A stretch of 50,276 nt of DNA, taken from NCBI GenBank assembly GCA_905208635.1, contig CAJLPX010000016.1, positions 1 to 50,276 on the forward strand, in the 5' to 3' direction. This document shows, piece by piece, positions 20,068-28,961 of this stretch. Within the stretch, counting starts at the first letter, position 1; every line of letters begins with the position of its first letter. Source of the DNA: an uncultured Collinsella sp. (GTDB lineage: Bacteria > Actinomycetota > Coriobacteriia > Coriobacteriales > Coriobacteriaceae). The translations under genes and the position numbers were made by a program. The notes below the pieces were generated by a model. That model was not told where the DNA came from. It saw only the letters and a program-made list of their open reading frames with translations, and made no database searches.

Positions 20068-20664
20068 CTAAATCGTGCGACGGGCCTCGATGGCGCGCCC
20101 AAGCGTAAGCTCGTCGGCATACTCCAGGTCGCCGCCCACGGGAAGGCCGCTCGCCAGACGCGACACCTCAACGCCCAGCGGCTTGATAGTGCGGGCCAGG
20201 TAGCTCGCCGTGGTCTCGCCCTCGATATTGGGGTTGGTGGCGATGATGACCTCGTGGATGTCCTCGTGGCCCAAGCGTGCCAGCAGCTCACGAATGTGCA
20301 ACTGCTCGGGACCAATCTTGTCCATGGGACTGATCACGCCGCCCAATACGTGGTAGAGACCGTGGTAGCTGCCCGTGCGCTCAATCGCCTGGACATCGCG
20401 CGGCTCGCCCACCACGCAAATGCGAGTGGTATCGCGCATCGAATCCTGGCAGATGGAGCACTCGTCGGCCGTGGCGTAGTTAAAGCAGCGGCTGCAAAAG
20501 TGAACCTCCTGCTTAACCTCCAGGATAGCCTCGGCCAGGCGGCGCGCCTCCTCGGCATCGGCCTCGAGCAGGTAATAGGCGATGCGCTGGGCCGACTTGG
20601 GACCAATGCCCGGCAGACGGCCCAGCTCATCGAGCAATTTTTGCAGACTATGGTTGGCACTCAT
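20068..20664 (-). CDS. recR: recombination mediator RecR
   Basis: 198 residues, exactly the usual size. It acts with RecF/RecO to load RecA at gaps in damaged DNA. Helix-hairpin-helix LGRLPGIGPKSAQRIAY is at about 14-30, zinc-finger cysteines at 57, 60, 69 and 72, then the Toprim domain (VVGEPRD, IATNPNIEGE). The start is MSANHSLQKL; the ribosome site is weak, and the gene starts 13 nt after ybaB, suggesting coupling. Confidence 0.96.
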   Translation of the reverse strand: MSANHSLQKLLDELGRLPGIGPKSAQRIAYYLLEADAEEARRLAEAILEVKQEVHFCSRCFNYATADECSICQDSMRDTTRICVVGEPRDVQAIERTGSYHGLYHVLGGVISPMDKIGPEQLHIRELLARLGHEDIHEVIIATNPNIEGETTASYLARTIKPLGVEVSRLASGLPVGGDLEYADELTLGRAIEARRTI

Positions 20665-20677
20665 ATATATGCGTGTC

Positions 20678-20998
20678 TTAGAACGGCATGCCCGGGATGT
20701 TGAGGCCGCCGGTGATGGCGCCCATCTGCTTGTTGGCGAGCTCGTTGACACCGCGGACGGCCTCGTTGACGGCAGCCATGATCATGTCCTGCAGCATATC
20801 GACGTCCTCGGGATCGAGGGCATCGGGGTCGATGGTGAGGTTGACGAGCTCCATCTCGCCGTTAACGGTCACCTTGACCATGCCGCCGCCGGCAGAGGCG
20901 TCGACGGTCTGGGACTTAAGGTTTTCCTGCGCGGCGGCAAGCTGCTCCTGCATCTTGCGAGCCTGCTTCATCATTTGCTGCATGTTCATACCGGCCAT
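20678..20998 (-). CDS. ybaB: YbaB/EbfC nucleoid-associated protein
   Basis: 106 residues. Small dimeric DNA-binding protein usually encoded between dnaX and recR. N-terminal coiled coil MNMQQMMKQARKMQEQL, then GGGMVKVTVNGE and a C-terminal helix. Here a rightward gene separates it from dnaX, so the classical dnaX-ybaB-recR operon is split, while ybaB and recR stay together. Confidence 0.93.
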   Translation of the reverse strand: MAGMNMQQMMKQARKMQEQLAAAQENLKSQTVDASAGGGMVKVTVNGEMELVNLTIDPDALDPEDVDMLQDMIMAAVNEAVRGVNELANKQMGAITGGLNIPGMPF

Positions 20999-21347
20999 GA
21001 TGGCTCCTTTACGTGCGGCCGCGCGACAAGCTGCAAGGGCAGCCGGAGCGCGACGGGACTTTCAAACTCAAAAATCGTACCACGGCGCGGGGCAAGCAAG
21101 CGGGGCGGACACGCTACCTCAGTCGATATACATGTCCTTGAGCGTGACGCACGCCCAAGATTATGCAAGGTCGAATTATGCAAGGTTGCATAATTATCTC
21201 AAGCTACATCTAGCAGAGCTGGAACCAGGCAGTTTATGCGTAGGGCTACAAGGCTACATGGCAAAATGCCGAGCCGCTGCTCGAGGCGGCACGCATGGCG
21301 GCTGGGTATAATTTGATTGTCATAGATGACGATTTGGAGGTGCCCTC
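20999..21347. other. intergenic region with divergent promoters
   Basis: It contains the leader of ybaB and, on the right strand, a TATAAT hexamer at 21307-21312 about 36 bp before the next gene. A short direct repeat (ATTATGCAAGGT, twice at 21161-21187) with an adjacent inverted copy is visible. No gene. Confidence 0.4.
21307..21312 (+). promoter_or_regulatory. consensus -10 element (TATAAT) of the small membrane-protein gene
   Basis: Perfect -10 hexamer about 36 bp upstream of the GTG start at 21348. No good -35 lies 16-18 bp upstream. Confidence 0.5.
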
Positions 21348-21821
21348 GTGAATGTCCCAGCCGTACTCCAAAACATCCGCTCAAAACACCCCGTTGCATA
21401 TGTGGTTCTCTATCTCTTTGTCGTCTGGGTATTACTGGTTATCATCACCCATGCCATAGCTTTTGGAGCAGAACTGCTGATAGCCAGCTCGGACCAGCCC
21501 GTCGTCAAATGGGAGACGACCGATGAATGCACCGACGGAACCCGAACCATTTACTACAACAGCCCGTCCCTCTACCAAGAGTTCAAGGTCAAGATAAAGG
21601 ACTCCAAGATTGTCGATGCCGAACTGGGCTCTTTATTTACAATCGGAGCAACCGTCAACGCCGAGCAAGTCGAGTACACGGACAGCCATGCGACGTATCG
21701 TATCGACCTCAGCATCCTAGGCCGACCGTCACGCGCCTGTCTGCTCGAATGCGATATACGCGGCACCACGTTGCACATGTCCGAAATACAGATGCGCCCG
21801 GGCAAGGGGTTCTCTTCTTGA
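21348..21821 (+). CDS. small membrane-anchored protein of unknown function
   Basis: 157 residues from GTG with a GGAGGT site. One membrane segment (about 17-42), then an exported domain of about 110 residues rich in beta-forming residues, with a Cys pair in CLLECD. It resembles small anchored single-domain proteins, but I cannot assign a family. It sits between dnaX and ybaB in the opposite direction, converging on dnaX. Confidence 0.7.
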   Translation: MNVPAVLQNIRSKHPVAYVVLYLFVVWVLLVIITHAIAFGAELLIASSDQPVVKWETTDECTDGTRTIYYNSPSLYQEFKVKIKDSKIVDAELGSLFTIGATVNAEQVEYTDSHATYRIDLSILGRPSRACLLECDIRGTTLHMSEIQMRPGKGFSS

Positions 21822-21842
21822 GCAGTATACCCGCCTGCGCAG

Positions 21843-24323
21843 CTACTCCACCGGCTTGAAGATGGTGGACTGGCCGAAGACGCTGCGGATGAGGGCTTTG
21901 GCCTCGTCCTCGGTCTGCGGGATGCTCGGGGCTGCACCCTGATGGCCGAAGGGGCCGCCCGCACCGGAGTTGGACTCCCAGGGAGCTGCAGGAGCGTCCT
22001 CCTCTTTGGGGGCAGTTGCAGCGGACTTGGGCGCGGACGCCGCACCCGGCACGTCGAACGGAGGCAGATCGTCCCCACCAGCATCGGCAACAAAACCGCC
22101 AACCATGGCATCGTCGTAGGGAACCTGCTCGGATTCCCATGGCGCAGACGGCGCGGCGGGCTGAGCCTTGGGAGCGGACGCGCGCTCGGGCGCTCGGGGC
22201 GCGGGCTCGGTCGGGAGCTTGCCCGTGGCAGGAGCGCCGGCGGGGTTGTCGGAGCGCAGCCAGGGGGCTTTGCCCAGGTCAGACGACTTGGGCGCGGGCG
22301 AGGCAGGCTTGGGCGCGGGTGTCGGAGCAGCCGGTTTGGCCATGACGGGCTTAGGCGCCGACGGGGTCGGCGCCGCTATCGGTGCTGCTTTTGGCTGCGT
22401 CGCGCTGGCGCTCGAGGATGCAGGGGCCGCCGAGGACACGGGTTGCGGGTCCGCAGATACCGCAGCCCGTGCAGATGGAGAATGCTCCTCATGTTGAGGA
22501 GCCGGCGTGCCACCCCCATCCAGGACATAGTCGACGGTACGACGACCGAAGACCGCACTGACTGTCGGCAGGACCACCGACTGCGTGTCGGCGCGTCCAA
22601 GCATCTTGATGGCAAAGGTCGAGCCCGCGGGGAACGAGACCGTGAGCCTGGAGCCGTCGTCAGCCGTGGCGCGGGCATTGAGCAAAAGCCCCGCGTAGGA
22701 AGCCTGACGCGCCTTGACACGCTCGACAACCTCGGCCCATTTGCGCTGCAGCTCTCCGGCATCCTCGACCGCGGGCGTCTCGGCAGTACCGGCGGCGGCA
22801 ACCTGGGCGGCATTGTTGGACTGGGGCTTAGGTGCCGGAGCGGTGGCAGGCGCGGGAGCCGCAACGGGCTGAGGCGTCGGAGTCGGCGCAGGCTGAGGTG
22901 CAGGCGCTGCAGGCTTGGAAGCTGACACGGACGCAGAACGGGACGCAGGCTGGGCAGCCGGAACAGCAGCACCACGGTCCCAAGGCATACCGCCCTGGCG
23001 CGCGGACGTAGCAGCGGGGGCAGCGGATGCCGCCGGAGCGGCAGCACGAGCGCCCGAAATTAGCGTCGGCTGTTGGGCAGCAGCGGGTACGGATGCTGCA
23101 GGCGCGGCGGCCTGAGCAGCAGCCACGCTCGCCGGCACGGCGCCGTTGGCAACCATGGCCTCCAAGCGGGCCACGCGCTCGGCCAATGCCTCAATCGTTA
23201 AATCGGCCTCGGGACGTGCCAGGCGCGTGCAGGCGATCTCGAGCACCAGGCGCACGTCGCTCGCGCCCCTCATCTCCAGTGCGGCATCGTCGAGCACCGT
23301 CAGCACACGGGCCAGGCGGTCGGCAGGATGCTCGCCAAAGGCAGCGGCCTCGGCAGCAAGCGCCTCGGCCTGCTCGGAGCCGCCCTCAAACAGCTCGGCA
23401 CGGGCACCGGCAACGCAGGCAACGTACACGTCACGCACATGCGCCACCAGGTCGCGCGTCAGCTCCAGCAGGTCGTTTCCTTCCTCGACCTGCGCACGGA
23501 TCAGTCCATAGAGCTCGGCAACATCGCGATCGGCAATGGCGCGGGAAAACTCGCCCAGAATCTGGTCCGAAACCTCGCCTAAAAGCGAGCGGGCGTCGTC
23601 CGCATGCACAGAACCGTTGCCAAAGACGCTCAGCTGCTCCAGCGTGGACAACGCGTCGCGCATACCGCCCTTGGCATGGCGCGCCACGATAGCCAGCGCC
23701 TCATCGTCGTAATCGAAGCCCTCCTGCTCGCACACGTATGCCAGGCGACGCTCGATATCCTCGTTGCCGATGCGATGGAAATCGAAACGCTGGCAGCGCG
23801 AGAGGATGGTCTCCAGAATCTTTTGCGGGTCGGTGGTGCACAGCACAAAGATCACGTGTGCCGGCGGCTCCTCGAGCGTCTTGAGCAGCGCGTTGAACGC
23901 CGCCGTCGTGAGCATGTGGACCTCGTCGATGATATAGATCTTGTACTTGCCGCGCACCGGGGCAAAGTTGACGGAGTTGATGATTTCCTCGCGCACATTG
24001 TCCACGCCCGTGCGGGAGGCGGCATCGAGCTCGTAGACATCGGGGTGGTTACCCTCGGCAATGAGCTCGCACTCCTCGCAAGTACCGTCGGGCATGCAGC
24101 CGCTTGCACCCTCGGCGCGCGCCGCCTCGGCATTGCGGCACAGCAGCGCCTTGGCCAGAATGCGCGCCATGGTGGTCTTGCCCGTGCCGCGCGGTCCGCA
24201 GAACAGGTAGGCGTGGGACAGGCGCCCCTCGGTGATGGCGTGCTCGAGCGTCGAGACGATATGCTGCTGGCCCACCACGGAGTCAAAGGTGAGCGGGCGA
24301 TACTTTCGGTACAACGATTCCAT
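21843..24323 (-). CDS. dnaX: DNA polymerase III subunit gamma/tau
   Basis: 826 residues. Clamp-loader ATPase that also tethers the polymerase. MESLYRKYRP start, Walker A GPRGTGKT at 43-50, zinc-binding cysteines in CMPDGTCEEC, Walker B/sensor region IDEVHML and SRC arginine-finger region ILSRCQRFDFHRI. After about residue 390 comes a very long Ala/Pro-rich linker (to about 770) interrupted by a folded segment near 530-620, as in other high-GC actinobacteria. The start has GGGGGAG upstream. No frameshift slippery site needed for a gamma form is evident. Confidence 0.96.
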   Translation of the reverse strand: MESLYRKYRPLTFDSVVGQQHIVSTLEHAITEGRLSHAYLFCGPRGTGKTTMARILAKALLCRNAEAARAEGASGCMPDGTCEECELIAEGNHPDVYELDAASRTGVDNVREEIINSVNFAPVRGKYKIYIIDEVHMLTTAAFNALLKTLEEPPAHVIFVLCTTDPQKILETILSRCQRFDFHRIGNEDIERRLAYVCEQEGFDYDDEALAIVARHAKGGMRDALSTLEQLSVFGNGSVHADDARSLLGEVSDQILGEFSRAIADRDVAELYGLIRAQVEEGNDLLELTRDLVAHVRDVYVACVAGARAELFEGGSEQAEALAAEAAAFGEHPADRLARVLTVLDDAALEMRGASDVRLVLEIACTRLARPEADLTIEALAERVARLEAMVANGAVPASVAAAQAAAPAASVPAAAQQPTLISGARAAAPAASAAPAATSARQGGMPWDRGAAVPAAQPASRSASVSASKPAAPAPQPAPTPTPQPVAAPAPATAPAPKPQSNNAAQVAAAGTAETPAVEDAGELQRKWAEVVERVKARQASYAGLLLNARATADDGSRLTVSFPAGSTFAIKMLGRADTQSVVLPTVSAVFGRRTVDYVLDGGGTPAPQHEEHSPSARAAVSADPQPVSSAAPASSSASATQPKAAPIAAPTPSAPKPVMAKPAAPTPAPKPASPAPKSSDLGKAPWLRSDNPAGAPATGKLPTEPAPRAPERASAPKAQPAAPSAPWESEQVPYDDAMVGGFVADAGGDDLPPFDVPGAASAPKSAATAPKEEDAPAAPWESNSGAGGPFGHQGAAPSIPQTEDEAKALIRSVFGQSTIFKPVE

Positions 24324-24439
24324 GGGTGCTCCCCCGGGTATACTGAGTCTTGTTGCCGCGGCGGCCATGCGGTCGCACGGCATACTGCATTCCATAATAA
24401 CCCGTACGGCGAGCCCGCCGCGATAGGAGTCCAAAGAGC

Positions 24440-25156
24440 ATGGCAGACGCAGAGAGCAACCTCGTTCCCTCCGAAGCAGCCGACCAGGTCGAGGTCGCGC
24501 TCGAGGAGCAGGCCGCAGCCGACGACGGCATCCTGTACCTCAACGAGTACCAATACGAAAACGACCTCGTCACCGACTTCGCCCGCCTGGTCGCCTCGCC
24601 CAGGCGTCGCGGCTCGCTGTATGTCGCCGCGGCAATTGCCGCGCTCATCGGCATCGGCATGCTGGTGGCCGGCGGCAACTGGATCAAGTTTGGCGTCGTC
24701 TTGATCGTATTCGGCGCCTTTTTGGCCTGGTGGAGCAAAAACCTGCACCACACCCTCGCCCGCGACTTTATCGACGCCGTTGAGGCCGACGAGTCCATGG
24801 GTGGCCGCTATCGCCGCGTCGCCGCCAACGAGGACGGCCTGATGGTTTGGGGCACGAGCGGCAAGTCGCAGTTCTTCCCGTTTGAAAAGCTCGACCACGT
24901 GCTCGACGGCGAGCGCATCTTTGTGGCCATGTTCGCCGACCAGGGCGTGACGATCCCTAAGGACACCTTTGTCCGCGGCGATGCCGAGCAGTTCGGTCCC
25001 TTCCTTAAGGCGCGCATCAACAAAAAACTCCGCATCGAGACCAAACGCAAGAAGATGAAGGCAGAAAAGGCCGCTGCCGAAGCAAAACAGGGCGACAAGC
25101 CCCAGGAGACCAAGGGCAAGCAGCGCAAGCAGAAGAAGAGCAAGAAGAAGCGGTAG
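24440..25156 (+). CDS. YcxB-like membrane protein
   Basis: 238 residues. Acidic N-terminus, two membrane helices (about 57-97), then a domain ending LDGERIFVAMFADQGVTIPK and a FGPFL helix. This is the pattern of YcxB-like domains, in which a short beta unit ends in a conserved I(I/P)PK. The tail of about 45 residues is almost wholly Lys/Glu/Gln (KQRKQKKSKKKR) and probably contacts nucleic acid or phospholipid. Function unknown. Divergent from dnaX, with about 115 bp between them. Confidence 0.7.
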   Translation: MADAESNLVPSEAADQVEVALEEQAAADDGILYLNEYQYENDLVTDFARLVASPRRRGSLYVAAAIAALIGIGMLVAGGNWIKFGVVLIVFGAFLAWWSKNLHHTLARDFIDAVEADESMGGRYRRVAANEDGLMVWGTSGKSQFFPFEKLDHVLDGERIFVAMFADQGVTIPKDTFVRGDAEQFGPFLKARINKKLRIETKRKKMKAEKAAAEAKQGDKPQETKGKQRKQKKSKKKR

Positions 25157-25184
25157 GCCGGCCGACACCGAAGGCGCCTCGTCC

Positions 25185-25224
25185 CGCGCCCGATTCCGGG
25201 CCGGGGCGCCTGGAATCGGGCGCG
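25185..25224. terminator. GC-rich hairpin between convergent genes
   Basis: CGCGCCCGATTCC and GGAATCGGGCGCG form a perfect 13-bp stem between the rightward YcxB-like gene and the leftward ABC operon. It lacks a T-run but is well placed to terminate in both directions. Confidence 0.6.
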
Positions 25225-25261
25225 CGTACCGCCAATGGACCCGTTTTGCCTTGCTCTCGAG

Positions 25262-25921
25262 CTATTTCACTTCAAACCTTAAGAGCCTCCGCTCCGGCAG
25301 ATCGGTCATCTTCATCGTGTAAGTCCCGGGAAATGCTTTCTCAAAACGGACGGTCTCGTAACCTTCGAAATAGTCGTTGGTGTTCTGCATCATAAATGGG
25401 ACGAGCAACTCGTTTTCTGCCCCAACCTCCACGGCAAACGCAGCAGAGCCGCCAAGGACCGGCATGGCTTGCGTTATCAGATCGGTATTGACTACAAAAT
25501 CATAGTTTGGCGCAGACTCCGGAACCAGATGCCAAACATACGCTTTGATTCCACCGTCGATATTATCCCTATTTCTGACACGCATCTTTACGGCGATAAC
25601 GCACGTGATGTCGGCATCCTTCAGTCTCGTTTTCGTATCCACGGTGCCATATTTTGAATAATCGTCATGTGCTCGTTTGAGATACTCGCGCGGCGTGAGC
25701 AACTCTGCCCCGTCTATGCAAAACGAATACCCATCAGTCACCACATCCTTCGACCCCAGAAACGCTCCATCCATCGAGAGCCATTCGCCCTCCGCGTAAT
25801 ATTTCTCAGGAATGACCGTCCGGTTCCCGTTAACGACGCTCACCCTCATGCCCGCAAGGCCGGCAGCAGCACAGCAAAAAAGCGCGAGCGCCGATCTTCT
25901 CGTCCACAGGGTCTTCTTCAT
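25262..25921 (-). CDS. membrane-anchored exported protein (DUF5028-like, tentative)
   Basis: 219 residues. Signal or anchor segment at about 8-27, then an exported beta-rich domain with VIPEKYYAEGEWLSMDGAF and a mid-domain PREYLKRAHDDY. This recalls DUF5028-type proteins found beside ABC transporters in gut anaerobes, but I cannot verify the match. It is the last gene of a five-gene leftward run and nearly overlaps the ABC ATPase. The ATG 6 nt after that stop is preferred; a GTG overlapping the stop is the alternative. It may be an immunity or accessory protein of the transporter. Confidence 0.6.
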   Translation of the reverse strand: MKKTLWTRRSALALFCCAAAGLAGMRVSVVNGNRTVIPEKYYAEGEWLSMDGAFLGSKDVVTDGYSFCIDGAELLTPREYLKRAHDDYSKYGTVDTKTRLKDADITCVIAVKMRVRNRDNIDGGIKAYVWHLVPESAPNYDFVVNTDLITQAMPVLGGSAAFAVEVGAENELLVPFMMQNTNDYFEGYETVRFEKAFPGTYTMKMTDLPERRLLRFEVK

Positions 25922-25926
25922 CGCGC

Positions 25927-26571
25927 TCACGACCTTTCCCGAACTTTCACAACGGCACCGTCGCGCATGCAGTAAACCCGATCGGCCAGTTCCTCGAGCA
26001 CCTCTCCGTCATGGCTGGACAGAAGGACCTCACGACCCGTTGATGCCGCCATCGCCACAACGCGCTTGAGCATTTCAACGCCCGCTTCGTCGAGGGCATT
26101 CGTTGGCTCATCGAGAACAAGCAGCTTCGGCTTCTCCATAATTGCCGCAGCTATCCCCAGACGCTGCTTCATCCCAAGCGAGTATGCTCGGAACTTCTTT
26201 TTTTCGTCTGCATCGAGCCCCACGAGCCGCAGGGCAGAGCGAATGTCCTCGGGGGTGGCAACGCCCTTGATCTGAGCGATGAGCTTCAGATTGTCGTAGC
26301 CAGACAGATATCCCAAAAAGGAAGGCGCCTCGATCAACATCCCCAGACTCGGCGGGAACGAGATGTCCGCCCCAAGCCTTTGGCCATCGATAGAGATTTC
26401 GCCTTCGGTAGGCTTGATCAACCCGCAAACCGCTCGCATGAGCATGGTCTTACCCGAACCGTTTATCCCCTGAAGCCCGACCACAGTCCCAGGGTCAACC
26501 TCGATGGACACGTTGCGCAGGACATCGTTTTTACCCATGCGCTTCGATACGCCCCTTACGATCACACTCAT
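25927..26571 (-). CDS. ABC transporter ATP-binding protein
   Basis: 214 residues. Walker A GINGSGKT at 35-42, signature YSLGMKQRL near 132, Walker B LLVLDEPTNALD and H-loop LLSSHD. The LGMKQRLGIA form is typical of ATPases working with ABC-2-type permeases (bacitracin/lantibiotic-immunity class). The start is MSVIVRG behind AGGGGG; the ATG overlaps the stop of the permease gene by 4 nt. Confidence 0.92.
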   Translation of the reverse strand: MSVIVRGVSKRMGKNDVLRNVSIEVDPGTVVGLQGINGSGKTMLMRAVCGLIKPTEGEISIDGQRLGADISFPPSLGMLIEAPSFLGYLSGYDNLKLIAQIKGVATPEDIRSALRLVGLDADEKKKFRAYSLGMKQRLGIAAAIMEKPKLLVLDEPTNALDEAGVEMLKRVVAMAASTGREVLLSSHDGEVLEELADRVYCMRDGAVVKVRERS

Positions 26572-27404
26572 ATCTTGTCCCCCTTTTCTATAAGGTCGGC
26601 CCTTCGAAACCACAGTCCACCCAACGATAGGCATAACGACATAAGCCCAATTGATGACAAGACACTCGAGCCCGCCGCGATTCCCTCTTTGACAATTCCA
26701 CCCCAGCGCAACAGCATCAAGGCGTTACCCAATAGCGCCCAATGTCGTGCATATGCCGAGCAGATCAGGTAGCTCATTATAACCACAAACGAGACTGACG
26801 ACCCAAGCACAAACCCAACCGCTGCCTGCGCAAACGCAAGCGCCTCAAAAGCAAATAAGAGACCTATGAAAAACGGCAGCGCATCTGCCTCGGCAGCTTT
26901 GAGAAACCACGGCGCCAAATTAGCCAGTTGAAGCGACTCACCATGAATGACCGCGCTGAACGAGGAGCTCACCACCAAGCTCCAAATCACAACAGAGCAA
27001 ACCACCACGAGCAGTGAAAATGCCGTTACTGCCGCCACCAAGATAAAACGCGAGACCCACCAAAGGGTTCTTGCCCGGCATCGAACAAGCGCTTGCAAAC
27101 CAAACCCGTGCAACGATTCGGTCGGATAGTCGAGTGTTGTATAGAGAATAAGCAGAATGAGAAATAGCCATCCTAGCGGAGGCACAAACATGACCCCGGG
27201 CCTAGGCTCAAACGGAGCAGATCCGGCAAACACGAGCGCAAGATAATCCGCAAACCCCAAGGTATCCGTTCTAACCCCATACACAGAAGACAATCCGTAG
27301 GCGTACACCAAGTTCGCAACGGTCACTGCCGCAATTGCAATAAAAGTGATGATGTTCTTCTTCAAAACGGTCCTCAGGTCCGCGGCGACCAGCCTAAACA
27401 GCAT
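26568..27404 (-). CDS. ABC-2-type permease subunit 2
   Basis: 278 residues with about six membrane segments: ITFIAIAAVTVANLVYAY early, WLFLILLILYTTL, and others. It keeps the RCRARTLWWVSRF loop expected at the cytoplasmic side. The start MLFRLVAADL has GAGGTGG upstream and overlaps the previous stop by 1 nt. It forms the membrane pore together with the preceding permease. Confidence 0.8.
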   Translation of the reverse strand: MLFRLVAADLRTVLKKNIITFIAIAAVTVANLVYAYGLSSVYGVRTDTLGFADYLALVFAGSAPFEPRPGVMFVPPLGWLFLILLILYTTLDYPTESLHGFGLQALVRCRARTLWWVSRFILVAAVTAFSLLVVVCSVVIWSLVVSSSFSAVIHGESLQLANLAPWFLKAAEADALPFFIGLLFAFEALAFAQAAVGFVLGSSVSFVVIMSYLICSAYARHWALLGNALMLLRWGGIVKEGIAAGSSVLSSIGLMSLCLSLGGLWFRRADLIEKGDKI

Positions 27405-28285
27405 CAGACCACCTCGCGTCTTTTCCACGCCCCAGAAAAAGCCAACGAAGCAAGGGTCAATAATATGATTTCCGCAAAACCGGCTCGAATGTCTGGCCAG
27501 TTATTCAGCGATTCCGACCTGATGCTGTTGAGGATATTGCAGTTAAACCCCACACAAGCCATTACGCCGAAGATCCAGCCATTTGCAAAATGCCACGCAA
27601 CCATTAGCAGATACGGGACAATTATCGCTTTGATTCTGCTACGAAACAAAATTGAGAAGCCAGTTACAGCCATGGATAAAGTCCCGAGCGTGACAGCATC
27701 GAACAGCGTGTATGCGAGCACATATGACAAAGGATGCGAATAAAATAGACCGGAGAAGTAGCTATGCAGGTAAAGTCCTACGTAAGTCGACTCATCGACC
27801 CGAGGAAGATACGCAGGAAAAAGCATCGAGACGATCAGGAAATTGACGAGCAGAGGAATGGCAGTCACTGTAAACGCGGAGAGGAAAGCAGACAGCATCT
27901 TTACGTTCACGTACGCCTTTCTGGAAACGCGCGTGCATATCTGCATGTCATAACCACTCAAACGCTCAAAGAGACACGACCAAGATCCAGCCAACATTGC
28001 AAGCAGGGGCAGTGCATAGAAAAACACCGACGCAGACAGTGGCGCGTTCGCGCTCACAACAATCCAGTTACCGAAGCTGCTTTCACGTGTTTGACCGAGA
28101 TAATTTTCGGCTTGCACGCCAACGCCGTAACCAAAAGAAAGAAGGTTGTGGCGCTCTTTTTCCAAATTTGCCCACGGCTCCAGCGCGGCAGCTATTGCAA
28201 CTGCGACCGCAATCAAGAGAGCAAGGATAAAAGCTGGACGTCTAATCGTTTTCGACAGTTCGTATCTTGCGAGCTTTTGGTTCAT
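27404..28285 (-). CDS. ABC-2-type permease subunit 1
   Basis: 293 residues. N-terminal RYELSKTIRRPAFIL entry helix, a large extracytoplasmic loop after helix 1, then five or six more helices. The RLSGYDMQICTRVSRKAY loop is the cytosolic coupling region. The start MNQKLARYEL has a strong GGAGGAGG site. Paired with the next permease as a heterodimeric transporter. Confidence 0.8.
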   Translation of the reverse strand: MNQKLARYELSKTIRRPAFILALLIAVAVAIAAALEPWANLEKERHNLLSFGYGVGVQAENYLGQTRESSFGNWIVVSANAPLSASVFFYALPLLAMLAGSWSCLFERLSGYDMQICTRVSRKAYVNVKMLSAFLSAFTVTAIPLLVNFLIVSMLFPAYLPRVDESTYVGLYLHSYFSGLFYSHPLSYVLAYTLFDAVTLGTLSMAVTGFSILFRSRIKAIIVPYLLMVAWHFANGWIFGVMACVGFNCNILNSIRSESLNNWPDIRAGFAEIILLTLASLAFSGAWKRREVV

Positions 28286-28339
28286 ACGTCCTCCTCCCCC
28301 TTCCGACCCAGAAAGCCGGAAGGGAGCCATTTCAAACAA

Positions 28340-28852
28340 CTATGCGGGAAGCTTGTGGAAATGCCCGACGCAGTCGGGGCTCCATACGCCAATAACAGTG
28401 CCGTAGCCAGACTCCGCCCATGCAGTCAGTCGCGCCGCAGATCGCCCGTTCTCACGGACGAGGTTATACATTTCCCACTGTCCCTTGTGATTCGAACGAT
28501 ACGTTCCCTGAGTACAATTCATGCTGCCGCTACCGCTTGTGTTATACGCACCGTCTGTATATAACCGAAGCGGATTTCCCGTATGGCCCTGGATATCCAG
28601 ATAGAGCGATGAGGAATCATCCTTTTGACGGTAGCCAGTTGCACTCGTCCCGGCACATTGAAAACTAAATGCCTTATCGGCATTGTTCGTACAGGTCGTA
28701 ATTCCCGTATCGGCGTTTTGAGTAATGCTGGAAACCTGAGAGGTGTCAAACTCCTCTTGTGCAAACGATGCAGCGGGAACCCCTAGGGACAGACCAGCTG
28801 CAATCACCAAGCCGACTCCGATTCGAGCAATAGCGCTCCTTGGCTTAATCAT
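28340..28852 (-). CDS. secreted small protein, possible DUF2712-type
   Basis: 170 residues. Clear signal peptide (about 1-31, ending AASFA before QEEF). The mature ~139-residue protein is rich in Ser/Thr/Gly/Tyr with four Cys, and contains SFQCAGTSATGYRQKDDSSS and GVWSPDCVG. This resembles DUF2712-type exported proteins that accompany ABC-2 transporters in Gram-positives, but I could not check. It leads the leftward operon, so it could be a secreted effector or bacteriocin-like protein with the ABC system giving export help or immunity. Confidence 0.65.
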   Translation of the reverse strand: MIKPRSAIARIGVGLVIAAGLSLGVPAASFAQEEFDTSQVSSITQNADTGITTCTNNADKAFSFQCAGTSATGYRQKDDSSSLYLDIQGHTGNPLRLYTDGAYNTSGSGSMNCTQGTYRSNHKGQWEMYNLVRENGRSAARLTAWAESGYGTVIGVWSPDCVGHFHKLPA

Positions 28853-28961
28853 GGCCTTCTCCAATCAAAAGCGGTTAACAATGCGTCGACGCACGGCAAC
28901 CTTCGCATGAATAGAGAAAGATGTCTGTAAACACCCGCTATTGAGTTGATTGCTCAGGCGT

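Noticed and set aside
24324..24439. SRP RNA upstream of dnaX, as in Bacillus
   Set aside because: The gap is too short and lacks the conserved GGAAGGAAGCAGC-type loop.
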